A DNA stretch of 25,856 nt from Mailhella sp. (GTDB lineage Bacteria; Desulfobacterota; Desulfovibrionia; Desulfovibrionales; Desulfovibrionaceae), in contig JAHHTE010000012.1 in the NCBI GenBank assembly GCA_020024815.1, forward strand, positions 1-25,856, written 5' to 3'. This document shows, piece by piece, positions 8,137 to 16,076 of the stretch. Each line of letters begins with the position of its first letter. The stretch's first letter is position 1. The notes under the pieces were generated by a model, which saw only the letters and a list, made by a program, of their open reading frames with translations, was not told where the DNA came from and did no database searches. Made by a program: the position numbers and the translations under genes.

Positions 8137-8734
8137 TTTTTTTACTCAAAATAAAATCAAGCTCATGTTCTAAACGTTTTTGATATGTTTTTTTTGCATG
8201 GTCTTCTAATTCCCTACTATTACCATACAAAGCATAAACTAGCGAAGGACCAAAAAGACGCTCTAACTTATTTTGGGAATTACGTACAAAAATATGTTTG
8301 CCATTATTTACCTTAGCCACAAAAGGTGTACCTTTTGTATTATAAATCTTTCTTTTTCCTGCTCTATGTACTTTATTACTCACTACTTTTTTACGATTTT
8401 TAGGAGCAATACCTTTCCAAGAAAGTACCTTTGCTGGACTTGGAGCAAAATGTATTAATCCTATTCCCGGTTTATCCCGTATTGCAAAATTCCCTTGAAT
8501 ACGCTGTGTTGTTGCTTTTTCTAACCTTATTCGCTTTTTAAGATTTTGCGTTGGTGCTGTGTATTCATTTTTTGCTATTTTTATGGCTTGTGATTGTATT
8601 GCTTGCAAAGTTCTATTTATTGCCCGTGCTTGTGCTGTATTTATTTCTTTAGGTAATAACTCAAAGGCATTAAACATTTTTTGTACTTCTTCATTAGCAT
8701 TATCAAGCTTTATTTGAATAACGTTGTTTTTCAT
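8126..8734 (-). CDS. Minor tail protein Z-like (lambda gpZ family)
   Basis: 202 residues, starting with an ATGA overlap with the upstream gene's stop. N-terminal helices (FELLPKEINTAQARAINRTLQAIQSQAIKIAKNEY) followed by a basic middle region (LKKRIRLEKATTQR, WKGIAPKNRKKVVSNKVHRAGKRKIYN) and GTPFVAKVNNGKHIFVRN are typical of the lambda gpZ / HK97 gp10-like completion family. The C-terminus returns to helix (YQKRLEHELDFILSKK). gpZ-type proteins help join the finished tail to the head. The protein is strongly basic, as the family is. Confidence 0.7.
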   Translation of the reverse strand: MKNNVIQIKLDNANEEVQKMFNAFELLPKEINTAQARAINRTLQAIQSQAIKIAKNEYTAPTQNLKKRIRLEKATTQRIQGNFAIRDKPGIGLIHFAPSPAKVLSWKGIAPKNRKKVVSNKVHRAGKRKIYNTKGTPFVAKVNNGKHIFVRNSQNKLERLFGPSLVYALYGNSRELEDHAKKTYQKRLEHELDFILSKKNAK

Positions 8735-9033
8735 ACTCTTTCCCTATAAAGCTTGATAATTGTTATACCTTGCTCATTTACACTTTCTAAAACATACCAA
8801 TTTTCACCATTAACCAAACAGCTTTTATGAGGGGTGTATATATATTGCAAACAAGCACTATACACATATACTGTTATCCCCTCAAAAGATACTTCCCTTT
8901 CATTATCTGCTTGTATTTGCATTTCTTCCACTATTGCATGGACTTCTTGACCATCTAAATCAATTTTTTCTGCAAATTCTTCCAGATTCATAAAAATTTG
9001 TTCAATATCTTTTTCTAGCTGCTTTTTAAACAT
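8731..9033 (-). CDS. Head-tail joining protein (lambda gpFII-like)
   Basis: 100 residues, ATG at 9033 after AAGG. An N-terminal helix is followed by a small beta barrel: DGQEVHAIVEEMQIQAD, VSFEGITVYVYSACLQYIY, then LVNGENWYVLESVNEQGITIIKLYRE. The last element (GxxWxV...V...G...I.L.RE) is the common ending of gpFII-type head-tail attachment proteins. It would sit under the portal as a connector. Assignment is by fold pattern and position. Confidence 0.6.
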   Translation of the reverse strand: MFKKQLEKDIEQIFMNLEEFAEKIDLDGQEVHAIVEEMQIQADNEREVSFEGITVYVYSACLQYIYTPHKSCLVNGENWYVLESVNEQGITIIKLYRERV

Positions 9034-9035
9034 TT

Positions 9036-9371
9036 TTAACCTTGTTTTGCTTTTTTGGCAGAAGAAAATTGCTCTTCTTTATGAGCTTTTCTTTCTTCTT
9101 CTGCGTTTTGGGGTTGTTTATCTTGGTTGTCTTGATTATGGGAATTTTCTTCTTGTTCTTGTTTTTCTTGTTCTTGTTTTTGTTCCTGATTTTCTGTTTG
9201 TTGTTCTTTGTTTGCAAGATTTTCTTCAAGTTCTTCTTTTGTTTCTTCCACAACTTCAGCTAACCCTTGACTAAGCAAAAATTTTGCTGTTGTTTTAGAA
9301 CATTCCATTATTTCACCAGCATAATAAAATTTATTTTCTGTATAGTAACCGTATTTATGTTTTATTTTCAT
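9036..9371 (-). CDS. Small head-completion/packaging protein with a charged low-complexity tail
   Basis: 111 residues, ATG at 9371, two bases after the capsid stop. Residues 1-45 form a small ordered domain (YYTENKFYYAGEIMECSKTTAKFLLSQGLAEVV), of the type often found directly after the E-family capsid gene, where lambda has FI. Residues ~46-111 are almost only E, Q, N, K and D (for example ENQEQKQEQEKQEQEEN) and must be disordered. The opposite strand carries long phenylalanine/leucine-rich open frames that are shadows of this composition. The role in packaging or head completion is inferred from position only. Confidence 0.6.
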   Translation of the reverse strand: MKIKHKYGYYTENKFYYAGEIMECSKTTAKFLLSQGLAEVVEETKEELEENLANKEQQTENQEQKQEQEKQEQEENSHNQDNQDKQPQNAEEERKAHKEEQFSSAKKAKQG

Positions 9372-9372
9372 A

Positions 9373-10386
9373 TTATGAACCTACCTTTACTGCTACGGTT
9401 GCTCCATTATGCTTTACTTGTGGAAGGGGTCTGCTTTCTGCTACTGTAAAATATGCACTTGGATCTTCTTGTTTAAATTGCTTTGCAAAATACCGTGTTG
9501 CTCCTGTACATTCTACATCTGTGGGAAGAGCATAATCTATTTCTAAACGTGCATCACGAGCCACAAAAAGAGCCATATCTTCTGGAATAAATGGGGTATT
9601 TTGCCCTTTCATATCCCTATAACTTGCAGAATTTAACCAAATATTTAAGCCGTTCCAATTTCCCTTATACATGGTACGAACAGTTAAATTTAATTCCCCT
9701 GCATGGATATTTCTATTATCAAGTAAATCTTGCACATCTTTATGTTTTCTAAATAAGGCAAAGGCTTTTTTACCCATAATAATATCTGTTGCTCCAAAGC
9801 CCCCTGTTGCTTCCATTATCATAGAGCTATATTGATCTGCTTGACTAACAATATCACTTGCTGCATTGCTCCATTGAGCAGTATCTGACAATGTTATACT
9901 GTGGCTTGCTGGACGTTTGAAATCAATATTTCCTATTTCAACGACATTATCATCAAGCTTATTTAAAAGCGTGATTTTACCATGTACAAGAGCTTGCGAA
10001 CACATAATTTCTTTCATAAACTCTAAATCAAATAAATGTGCGTCCATATCTTCTGCTATGGCTTCATCTATTCCTGTTGTGCCGTCATAAGGGGTCATGC
10101 CCTTTGCACGTTTAAATTTTTCTGCTGCTGTAAAAGAACGCTTTGGACGAAAAATAGGAGCAACAACAGCACGTATACTTCTTTGCCCAGAATCACGCAT
10201 AGTACCTGCTTGATTATAACTTAACGCTGGTAACACACTTTGCCCTTGATAAAAGGTTTCAAGCTCAAACGTATCCACTGGACTTGGTGCATTTTCCTTA
10301 AAAAAGGAAGTAAACAAACGAGGATTTACAGGTCTAAGATTAATTACTCCCGTCAAAACTCTTGGGGTAAATTGCGAAAATGGCAT
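9373..10386 (-). CDS. Major capsid protein (lambda gpE family)
   Basis: 337 residues, ATG at 10386 after AAGGAG. Family E pattern: N-terminus MPFSQFTPRVLTGVINLRP with LFTSFFKENAPSPVDTFELE, then ALSYNQAGTMRDSGQRSIRAVVAPIFRPKR (the E-loop region), GMTPYDGTTGIDEAIAED, and the core IIMGKKAFALFRKH..VQDLLDNRN. The C-terminus ARLEIDYALPTDVECTGATRYFAKQFKQEDPSAYFTVAESRPLPQ is highly characteristic. Length is close to lambda gpE (341). It forms the icosahedral shell and pairs with decoration protein D just upstream. Confidence 0.95.
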   Translation of the reverse strand: MPFSQFTPRVLTGVINLRPVNPRLFTSFFKENAPSPVDTFELETFYQGQSVLPALSYNQAGTMRDSGQRSIRAVVAPIFRPKRSFTAAEKFKRAKGMTPYDGTTGIDEAIAEDMDAHLFDLEFMKEIMCSQALVHGKITLLNKLDDNVVEIGNIDFKRPASHSITLSDTAQWSNAASDIVSQADQYSSMIMEATGGFGATDIIMGKKAFALFRKHKDVQDLLDNRNIHAGELNLTVRTMYKGNWNGLNIWLNSASYRDMKGQNTPFIPEDMALFVARDARLEIDYALPTDVECTGATRYFAKQFKQEDPSAYFTVAESRPLPQVKHNGATVAVKVGS

Positions 10387-10395
10387 AACTACTCC

Positions 10396-10758
10396 TTAAT
10401 AAATATACACACCTAAAGCACAAAGTTTTGCTATGGCTTTGGTTTTATTTTCTGCATTTACTGCGTTATCAAAAATAATATTTTCCTTTACACAATCAGC
10501 ATGAACATAAATATGCCCTATTGCTCCATTACCACCTGTTGGCACTGTTATATCTTCAATCAAAATGCCTAAAGGTTCTTCGTGTTCTGTTGCCTTATAA
10601 ATACCTATTTGCGAATTTTGGGTATTTTTACCAATAACTGTGCCTGCTAAAAGCTCTTGCTTTGCTGACCCTGCTTGCAATTTTACGGGCATAATAATTG
10701 GGGGGTGATCCCGTAAAAAAACTTTTCTTTGATAAGTTACTTCATCTTGTAATTTCAT
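10396..10758 (-). CDS. Head decoration protein D
   Basis: 120 residues, ATG at 10758 with AAGGA upstream. Contains the HDPD-type decoration fold: LLAGTVIGKNTQNSQIGIYKATEHEEPLGILIEDITV, then GAIGHIYVHADCVKENIIFDNA. Lambda gpD (110 residues) trimerises on the expanded shell and stabilises it against DNA pressure. It is placed between protease and capsid as in lambda. No abnormality seen. Confidence 0.9.
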   Translation of the reverse strand: MKLQDEVTYQRKVFLRDHPPIIMPVKLQAGSAKQELLAGTVIGKNTQNSQIGIYKATEHEEPLGILIEDITVPTGGNGAIGHIYVHADCVKENIIFDNAVNAENKTKAIAKLCALGVYIY

Positions 10759-10769
10759 GGCATATCCTT

Positions 10770-11183
10770 TTATCTTTTTACATTTGCTACACGCTCAATT
10801 AAAGCTTGTTCTGTATCCAGAGTAGAAGCTAAAACTGGTTTTGTCCCATTTTCATTAATTGCTTTTAGCATTTCTTGTTTAAATTGGCTTTCTGCTTGAA
10901 TGGCTTGATTTTGCATTGTTTCTTGTTCTGCTTTTTCTTGTGCTTTTGGCTCTTGTGCAAAAATACTTGCCATTATGGAAACTTGTTCTTTTGTTATGCC
11001 TGCTTGCACTAAATTCTTCACTTGTTCGGCTTTACTCTCACCACAAACAGCCTTTACAATGGCAAAAACATCATCATTCATTTCTGTTTTACTATGAATT
11101 GCCGTAAGTGGTTCTTGATGTTGCATAGTTGTTGAATTTGTTGTTAAATTTGTTGTTAAATTTTCTGCTTGTATTATTGACAT
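10770..11183 (-). CDS. Nested scaffold protein (Nu3-like), internal start in the protease gene
   Basis: An in-frame ATG at 11183 (codon 265 of the protease) is preceded by AGAGGAG with a six-base spacer, as good a ribosome site as any in the window. Translation from it would give 137 residues equal to the protease C-terminal domain: a Thr/Asn-rich start, an acidic helix (TEMNDDVFAIVKAVCGESKAEQVKNL), and a Gln/Glu-rich coiled section ending in TLDTEQALIERVANVKR. Lambda makes its scaffold Nu3 in exactly this way from the 3' end of gene C. The ribosome site is seen directly; the scaffold role is inferred from that precedent. Confidence 0.65.
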   Translation of the reverse strand: MSIIQAENLTTNLTTNSTTMQHQEPLTAIHSKTEMNDDVFAIVKAVCGESKAEQVKNLVQAGITKEQVSIMASIFAQEPKAQEKAEQETMQNQAIQAESQFKQEMLKAINENGTKPVLASTLDTEQALIERVANVKR

Positions 11184-11975
11184 AATATTCTCCTCTAAAA
11201 TCTGTATTGCGTCTTCTTTTGTTTTTACTATTTGCGTTACTAAACCATGAGAAATTGCTTCTTTTGCTATAAAAACGCGACCATCTGCCCATGTTTCTTT
11301 TTTTTGCAAATCAAGCCCCATATTTTGGGAAATATCTTGCAAAAATATCTCATAAAGCAAATTCACTTTATTTTGCAGATAATCCTTATCTTGTTCTGAT
11401 AAAGGCATATCACTAGCACCAATACTTTTTTTACTGCCTGCTGTTATATAGGTATATTTTATGCCTACTTTTTCATTGAAATTGCTATAATCTTGGTGTG
11501 TTAAAACAACACCAATAGAGCCAAGTTCGGCACTTTCTGTTGCTATAATTTTTCCTGTGGCAGACGCTAACCAATACGCAGCAGAACAAGCCATGCCGTC
11601 CACAAAAGCTAGGCTCGGCTTTTTCTGACTTGCTTGTTTTATAAAAGAAGCTAATTCTTGTGTGCCTGCTACTGTTCCACCTGGTGAATAAATGCTATAA
11701 AGTATGCCTTGTACTTTATCATCAGCAAGGGCTTGTTCTATTTTTGCCTTTATTTCCTTGTAAGTAGTTCCTGGCATATACCAAGCCTTACTTCTATAAA
11801 GGGCATTTTCAATCGCTATTTCTGCTATATTATTTTTTACGCTGTATGGTTTTGCTTTGCCTTGCTCTATCTTATTTGTTACCAGTAAAGCACTTTCCAT
11901 TGATTGAGCTTTTTCTTTATATAAATATTCCAAAGCATGAGGACTTATTGCCCATAATCTGGATACATTATTCAT
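10770..11975 (-). CDS. Prohead protease, S49/SppA family (lambda gpC-like)
   Basis: 401 residues, ATG at 11975 with GAGGAAG, overlapping the portal gene by 8 bp. Residues ~75-240 are an S49 peptidase: YSIYSPGGTVAG (oxyanion loop), VDGMACSAAYWLAS with the nucleophile Ser131, ELGSIGV, and a downstream lysine in AGSKKSIG (Lys182/183), giving the Ser-Lys dyad. Residues ~265-401 are a separate, Gln/Glu-rich helical part that also has its own start (see the nested gene). The protease matures the prohead, cutting portal and scaffold. The linker NLTTNLTTNSTT is encoded by a short 12-bp tandem repeat around 11120-11160. Confidence 0.92.
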   Translation of the reverse strand: MNNVSRLWAISPHALEYLYKEKAQSMESALLVTNKIEQGKAKPYSVKNNIAEIAIENALYRSKAWYMPGTTYKEIKAKIEQALADDKVQGILYSIYSPGGTVAGTQELASFIKQASQKKPSLAFVDGMACSAAYWLASATGKIIATESAELGSIGVVLTHQDYSNFNEKVGIKYTYITAGSKKSIGASDMPLSEQDKDYLQNKVNLLYEIFLQDISQNMGLDLQKKETWADGRVFIAKEAISHGLVTQIVKTKEDAIQILEENIMSIIQAENLTTNLTTNSTTMQHQEPLTAIHSKTEMNDDVFAIVKAVCGESKAEQVKNLVQAGITKEQVSIMASIFAQEPKAQEKAEQETMQNQAIQAESQFKQEMLKAINENGTKPVLASTLDTEQALIERVANVKR

Positions 11976-13455
11976 TTTCTTCCTCGCTTTCTTGGCTATT
12001 TTTCTTTATATTTTGTTCTTCTTCTGGCGTAATGCCTAATAAGGTAAAAAGCTCTTTTTCGTATTTGCGTTGATGTGCCACTTCTTCAAGGTCGCCTCCA
12101 CGCTCGGCAATAGATTCTGAACAAGACATTAAATTATTTTTAATAGCTAAAATATTTGCTGTTATTTCTTTTACTGGGTCTATATATCCCCTTGCTGGGC
12201 CTACCCAACGACAATTACAAAGAAAATGCCTATCTCTATAAAAATCTATATGCTTAGGAAAACGCAAATACCCCCGTAAATAAGCCTCCTCCATAACCAT
12301 ATTCCAAAAAGGTTGGCAATATTGCTTTACAAAAAAATCACGATAAAAAGCGTATATTTTCCACGCCTCAAGCAAAGCTGCACGAGCTGATGAATAGGTT
12401 GTTTTTGAAAAATCTTTGCTTACTTCCTCATAAGGCAAGCCTAAACTTGCACTAAAAACCCTAATCATTAATTCCGCAAAATTAATAAAATTTTGGCTAG
12501 GACGCTTACTTTCCAGTATTTCTGGTCTTTCGCCCGGATTACCGTATAAAATTGTTCCTGGTTCTATATTTTGATAATATCTATCCGTATTTTCTTGGTC
12601 TTGATGAACCCCGTACGGGAGTTGCTCTTGTTTTTCTTGGCTAATAAAAACAGGGAAACTTGCTGCTATTACCTGTGCCATAAGCTCATAATCTATGGCA
12701 TCATTAAAATGTTTAAAAAACTTTATACCAGCAGAAAGTGCTGATATACCGCGAAGTTGTTCCTCATATTCTGCCATAAAAACATGAAAAATCCCTTTCC
12801 TATGTCCTATATTTGCTGATATTACTTGATAATCCTTTGCTTGACGCACTAAAGGATTTAAAACAACATTAGGCTTTGGCGAATAAATCCAATATCTTTT
12901 GGGTACTCCCTGCAAATTCAACTCAATACCTTCACAAAGTAATGGCTCATTTTGTTTATCTGTGGGAGTGCTTAATCGTTCTGGTTTTATATCCTGAATT
13001 TTCAAAGAAAATTTATTATCTGCCCGTTCTTCCATTACAGGTAAATGAATAAATTCCCCATTACGTATTAAGCTTTTTATTGCCAATACTTGCAACATTT
13101 CAAAATGCATAGTGTTACGATAATGGCATTCCAAACACCACTCATGCCAAAGCCATTCCATTGTATTTTGCAATTCTGTTGTTTGCTCTTGCTCTAGTTT
13201 TAATTCTTTATTAGCTATAACACTTTGTGGGTGCAAACCCGTGCCAACTGCATTTGTTACTATACTATTTATAGCTGACTTTGCCCCCCAGTCGTTCGCA
13301 TACAAATCTTCTGCTCGTATAGAAGATAAAATTCGCTCATTATCTACTTGTACTGCATTCCATATTCTATGAGGAATATATCCGTCTATTGTTCCTCTAT
13401 GCGAACCTGCTTCATAACTTGGTTGAGAAAGCTTTTTACTTTGTATAATCGCCAT
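11968..13455 (-). CDS. Portal protein (lambda gpB family)
   Basis: 495 residues, ATG at 13455 preceded by AAGGTAGGG. Portal hallmarks: N-terminal HRIWNAVQVDNERILSSIRAEDLYANDWGAKSAINSIVTNAVGTGL, the wing region RNGEFIHLPVMEER, RGISALSAGIKFFKHFNDAIDYELMAQVIAASF, NIEPGTILYGNPGE, and the stem/clip segment FSKTTYSSARAALLEAWKIY..RDFFVKQYCQPFWN. It forms the dodecameric DNA gate at one vertex. The C-terminus is Glu/Asn rich, as in the family. Gene order gpW-portal-protease is the lambda order. Confidence 0.95.
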   Translation of the reverse strand: MAIIQSKKLSQPSYEAGSHRGTIDGYIPHRIWNAVQVDNERILSSIRAEDLYANDWGAKSAINSIVTNAVGTGLHPQSVIANKELKLEQEQTTELQNTMEWLWHEWCLECHYRNTMHFEMLQVLAIKSLIRNGEFIHLPVMEERADNKFSLKIQDIKPERLSTPTDKQNEPLLCEGIELNLQGVPKRYWIYSPKPNVVLNPLVRQAKDYQVISANIGHRKGIFHVFMAEYEEQLRGISALSAGIKFFKHFNDAIDYELMAQVIAASFPVFISQEKQEQLPYGVHQDQENTDRYYQNIEPGTILYGNPGERPEILESKRPSQNFINFAELMIRVFSASLGLPYEEVSKDFSKTTYSSARAALLEAWKIYAFYRDFFVKQYCQPFWNMVMEEAYLRGYLRFPKHIDFYRDRHFLCNCRWVGPARGYIDPVKEITANILAIKNNLMSCSESIAERGGDLEEVAHQRKYEKELFTLLGITPEEEQNIKKNSQESEEENE

Positions 13456-13460
13456 AATCC

Positions 13461-13691
13461 CTACCTTAATTTATGATGTAGTTTTGCTCGTACTGCAAAA
13501 AAAGAAGGTTTATTTTCTAGCTTGTTTAATTCTTCCTCAAAATAATCAAGCATTTCTTTTATTTCTTTCATGTCAGAACGAGTTAAGGAACGAGAACCAA
13601 TAGTATACGCCTTACCTTGCGAACAAGTAAGGAGGGCATTTTTATAGGCTGCTATTTGCTCTTCTAATTCTTCTTTTGTCCAAATACTCAT
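13461..13691 (-). CDS. W: Head-tail joining protein gpW
   Basis: 76 residues, ATG at 13691 with only a weak ribosome site (TGAG). Matches the small gpW family: WTKEELEEQIAAYKNALLTCSQGKAYTIGSRSLTRSDMKEIKEMLDYFEEELNKLE, two helices around a beta hairpin. gpW seals the portal after packaging. It lies five bases before the portal gene, as in lambda, and is the first gene after the terminator and repeat array. Confidence 0.85.
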   Translation of the reverse strand: MSIWTKEELEEQIAAYKNALLTCSQGKAYTIGSRSLTRSDMKEIKEMLDYFEEELNKLENKPSFFAVRAKLHHKLR

Positions 13692-13721
13692 TTGCTCATA
13701 ATGGCATAAAAAAAGCCCCTT

Positions 13722-13757
13722 GTCGTGGACGTGGTGGACGTTATGGACGTTATGGAC
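13722..13757. repeat. Four tandem 9-bp repeats, consensus GTYRTGGAC
   Basis: Read on the plus strand the block is GTCGTGGAC, GTGGTGGAC, GTTATGGAC, GTTATGGAC with no spacer; the last two units are identical. It lies in the 128-bp gap between the HTH gene and gpW. A 15-bp direct repeat (CATA, six more A, GCCCC) flanks it at 13705-13719 and 13786-13800. It may be a protein-binding array (operator or packaging site). GGAC also forms the core of the repeats in the palindrome at 21.7 kb. Confidence 0.85.
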
Positions 13758-13785
13758 AAAAATTTTACTTTTTTTAGGAATACAC

Positions 13786-13816
13786 CATAAAAAAAGCCCC
13801 CATATTGGGGGCTTTT
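13786..13816 (-). terminator. Rho-independent terminator after the packaging genes
   Basis: A perfect 10-bp stem, AAAAGCCCCC (13792-13801) with GGGGGCTTTT (13807-13816) and loop ATATT. On the minus strand it is followed by seven T (13789-13795 on plus), the form of an intrinsic terminator. It lies just after the HTH gene stop, so it separates terminase/HTH transcription from head genes. A second half-copy of the T-tract arm lies at 13705-13719 and could pair with the same arm. Confidence 0.75.
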
Positions 13817-13819
13817 ACT

Positions 13820-14005
13820 TTATATTTCATTTTTTGTAAGATAGGTTAAACAATCTTCTTTGTATACTTTAACACCTTTTAGCGTTCCAATGCGAAAAGC
13901 TTTTATTTTTCCAGAATTAACTAAATTATAAAAATGCGATTTACTACAACCCAAAATTTTGCACGCCTGTTGCCAGTTGAGAAGCTCTTTTTTTTCCTCT
14001 TTCAT
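13820..14005 (-). CDS. Small helix-turn-helix protein (excisionase/AlpA-like)
   Basis: 61 residues, ATG at 14005 after AGGAGA, one base after the large terminase stop. The sequence LNWQQACKILGCSKSHFYNLVNSGKIKAFRIGTLKGVKVYKEDCLTYL is a winged-helix DNA-binding domain of the MerR/excisionase type (helix-turn-helix at ~10-30, wing at ~40-50). It has no partner domain, so it probably acts as a small DNA-binding regulator or architectural factor. The adjacent 9-bp repeats are a possible target; that is a guess from proximity. Confidence 0.78.
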   Translation of the reverse strand: MKEEKKELLNWQQACKILGCSKSHFYNLVNSGKIKAFRIGTLKGVKVYKEDCLTYLTKNEI

Positions 14006-14006
14006 A

Positions 14007-16076
14007 TTATCTCCTTATTCTTGATAACATTTGTGCAACTCCCTGTTTAGGTTTTGGGAATGGCATTGTTTGTTTTACTGTTTTTTCTTGGGATATTTTA
14101 GGAATATTTTTTATATTCAGCATCCATGCTAACGCAAATTGCATATATTCACAGTCAAAAGCGTGATTAGGTCTATGACGTGGGTTTTCCCAAATATGTT
14201 TTTCTTCATTCCACACTTCTGCACACATTTCTGCTGCATAACCATCTAAAATTCCTTTTGTGGAATTTTCTTGTAATTTTGTATTTTCGTGTAAATGAAA
14301 TGCTCCAGGATCTGCTGGATTTATTTTTAATGAATGTGCAAGCATACCCTTAAAAAGCGTAGTATCTATTCTATTTAGCATTATTCCACCAGGAATTTTT
14401 ATTTTAGATCCTGTACTGCTTGGAAAATATTCCCAAGGTGTATAACTTATAGGATTAGCTGGACTATGCACCCCTTGCGATAAAAAAACACGTTCCCTAT
14501 TTGCTAATGCCCAATTAATTACTTCTTTACTACGTTCTGGGTGTCCCATAGCATCAATAAGGCAAGCTCGTACTTTATACACATGATTTTCATTATCTAA
14601 ATAATCACTTTGCCAAAGTATTTGATTTAATGCCGTTACATTTTGTACTATGCCCTCTTGCACAAGCCATGAATCGGCATTTTCACCATATCCCCACGCC
14701 CGTATTACATATCTAAAATAATGTAATTGCGTATCCACAGTTGCAAGTAAAATAGCCACTCTTGACTCATTCGTTTCTAAATCATAACCCGGTACTTTTC
14801 CGCGTGGTCTATCATCACAAAGACTTAATATGGCGTCCTCATGGCGTTCTTCAAAAATTTCCTCCCAAGGCTCAGCACAATATTGGTTTTTAAAATCCTT
14901 AAAATCTTCTATGGAATTACTAATTTTATATTTAAACCACGCTGTTACTATTTCCGATAAACTCACAAAACGACTTATCCAAGCAGGTATTTGAAAACCT
15001 ACTTTGATAGGTTTATACAAATTAATATGTGCAAAAAGTTCTAAACCTGAATGACGTTCTTTCCATTCCCCATGACGTACTGCAATATCTCTTTTTTCAT
15101 CATTCCACAAAGTCCCACACATCTCACATACATAATACGCTAACTTGTGGCTCAAAATCTTTTCTGCTACTGCTCGCTCATAAATATTTTCGTCTTTTTC
15201 ATCTTGTATACTTTTTTTGCCCTCCCACGTTATATTTTCAAAACGCATTAATTGTACAAAACCACAATCAGGACATTTTACATAATAATCAAAGCGGGCT
15301 TCGGCTTCTTCTGTCAATGCTTTCCAAATTCTACTTGTACCTAGCTTGGTAGGCGTGGAAATTTTTACTATCTTTTTACGCCCACCCCATGTGGTTGTTC
15401 TTTTTTCTGCTAATGCTTCGGAAGTTGCCTCATTTTTGGGGTCTTTATATTTATCTAATTCATCTAAAATAAGTGTGCGTATTGGTTTATTACCTAAACG
15501 AGATACTGAACCAGACCAACCTAAATAAATAGGCATATGCAAAAAATTAATCCGTAAACTAGATAAATCATTTTCATAAGATGTTAAATATTCACTTAAA
15601 CGCGGACTTGCCTTTATCATAGGGATAATTCTATCTTTTGCATTTTCGCGTGCCGTTATTTCATCAGGAAAAACATACATAACTGGACCTGGTGAACGGT
15701 CTATACAATACCCTACTATATTATGGCTTGCCTCACTTCCTCCACATTGTGGCGTTTTACAAATAATAATGGTTTCTATGCCTTGTGTGCCTGCTGTATC
15801 CATTATTCCTTTTAGATATGGCGTAAAAATATTCTTCCACTTGCCAGGAATAGAAGACATTTCCAAAACTCGATGTCGCTCTGCCCATTCACTTATCAAT
15901 ATTGCTTTACGTTTCAAAAAAACCTTACGCTCTGATTTTGAAAACACAAATGCATAAGAACTATTGCCAGCTAAAGAGCTAGCAACAGCCTTAGGCAACC
16001 ATGCAGGCAAGCTAACATGGATACTTTTTTTATTTTGTTTCACCTCTTGCATTTTCACCAGTGTTAATTGGCTCAT
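14007..16076 (-). CDS. Terminase large subunit (GpA family)
   Basis: 689 residues from the ATG at 16076, chosen because GAGGAAACAC precedes it; the frame also has an ATG at 16088 without a ribosome site. GpA pattern: LISEWAERHRVLEMSSIPGKWKNIFTPYLKGIMD, the ATPase Walker A variant ICKTPQCGGSEA, Walker B RTLILDELDKYKDPKNEA, a zinc-ribbon pair CPDCGF..CEMCG, and the nuclease domain (VAILLATVDTQLHYF, VRACLIDAMGHPERSKEV, HAFDCEYMQFALAW). It cuts concatemers and drives DNA into the prohead. It overlaps the small subunit gene by 47 bp. GpA enzymes in the lambda group cut at cos sites, which makes a cos mechanism likely here. Confidence 0.95.
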   Translation of the reverse strand: MSQLTLVKMQEVKQNKKSIHVSLPAWLPKAVASSLAGNSSYAFVFSKSERKVFLKRKAILISEWAERHRVLEMSSIPGKWKNIFTPYLKGIMDTAGTQGIETIIICKTPQCGGSEASHNIVGYCIDRSPGPVMYVFPDEITARENAKDRIIPMIKASPRLSEYLTSYENDLSSLRINFLHMPIYLGWSGSVSRLGNKPIRTLILDELDKYKDPKNEATSEALAEKRTTTWGGRKKIVKISTPTKLGTSRIWKALTEEAEARFDYYVKCPDCGFVQLMRFENITWEGKKSIQDEKDENIYERAVAEKILSHKLAYYVCEMCGTLWNDEKRDIAVRHGEWKERHSGLELFAHINLYKPIKVGFQIPAWISRFVSLSEIVTAWFKYKISNSIEDFKDFKNQYCAEPWEEIFEERHEDAILSLCDDRPRGKVPGYDLETNESRVAILLATVDTQLHYFRYVIRAWGYGENADSWLVQEGIVQNVTALNQILWQSDYLDNENHVYKVRACLIDAMGHPERSKEVINWALANRERVFLSQGVHSPANPISYTPWEYFPSSTGSKIKIPGGIMLNRIDTTLFKGMLAHSLKINPADPGAFHLHENTKLQENSTKGILDGYAAEMCAEVWNEEKHIWENPRHRPNHAFDCEYMQFALAWMLNIKNIPKISQEKTVKQTMPFPKPKQGVAQMLSRIRR

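Noticed and set aside
9042..9274. Plus-strand Phe/Leu-rich open frames that look like membrane proteins
   Set aside because: They are the complement of the Glu/Gln/Lys-rich tail of the small head protein on the minus strand.
13722..13757. Possible CRISPR array
   Set aside because: Units are only 9 bp, directly adjacent without spacers, and there are no cas genes.
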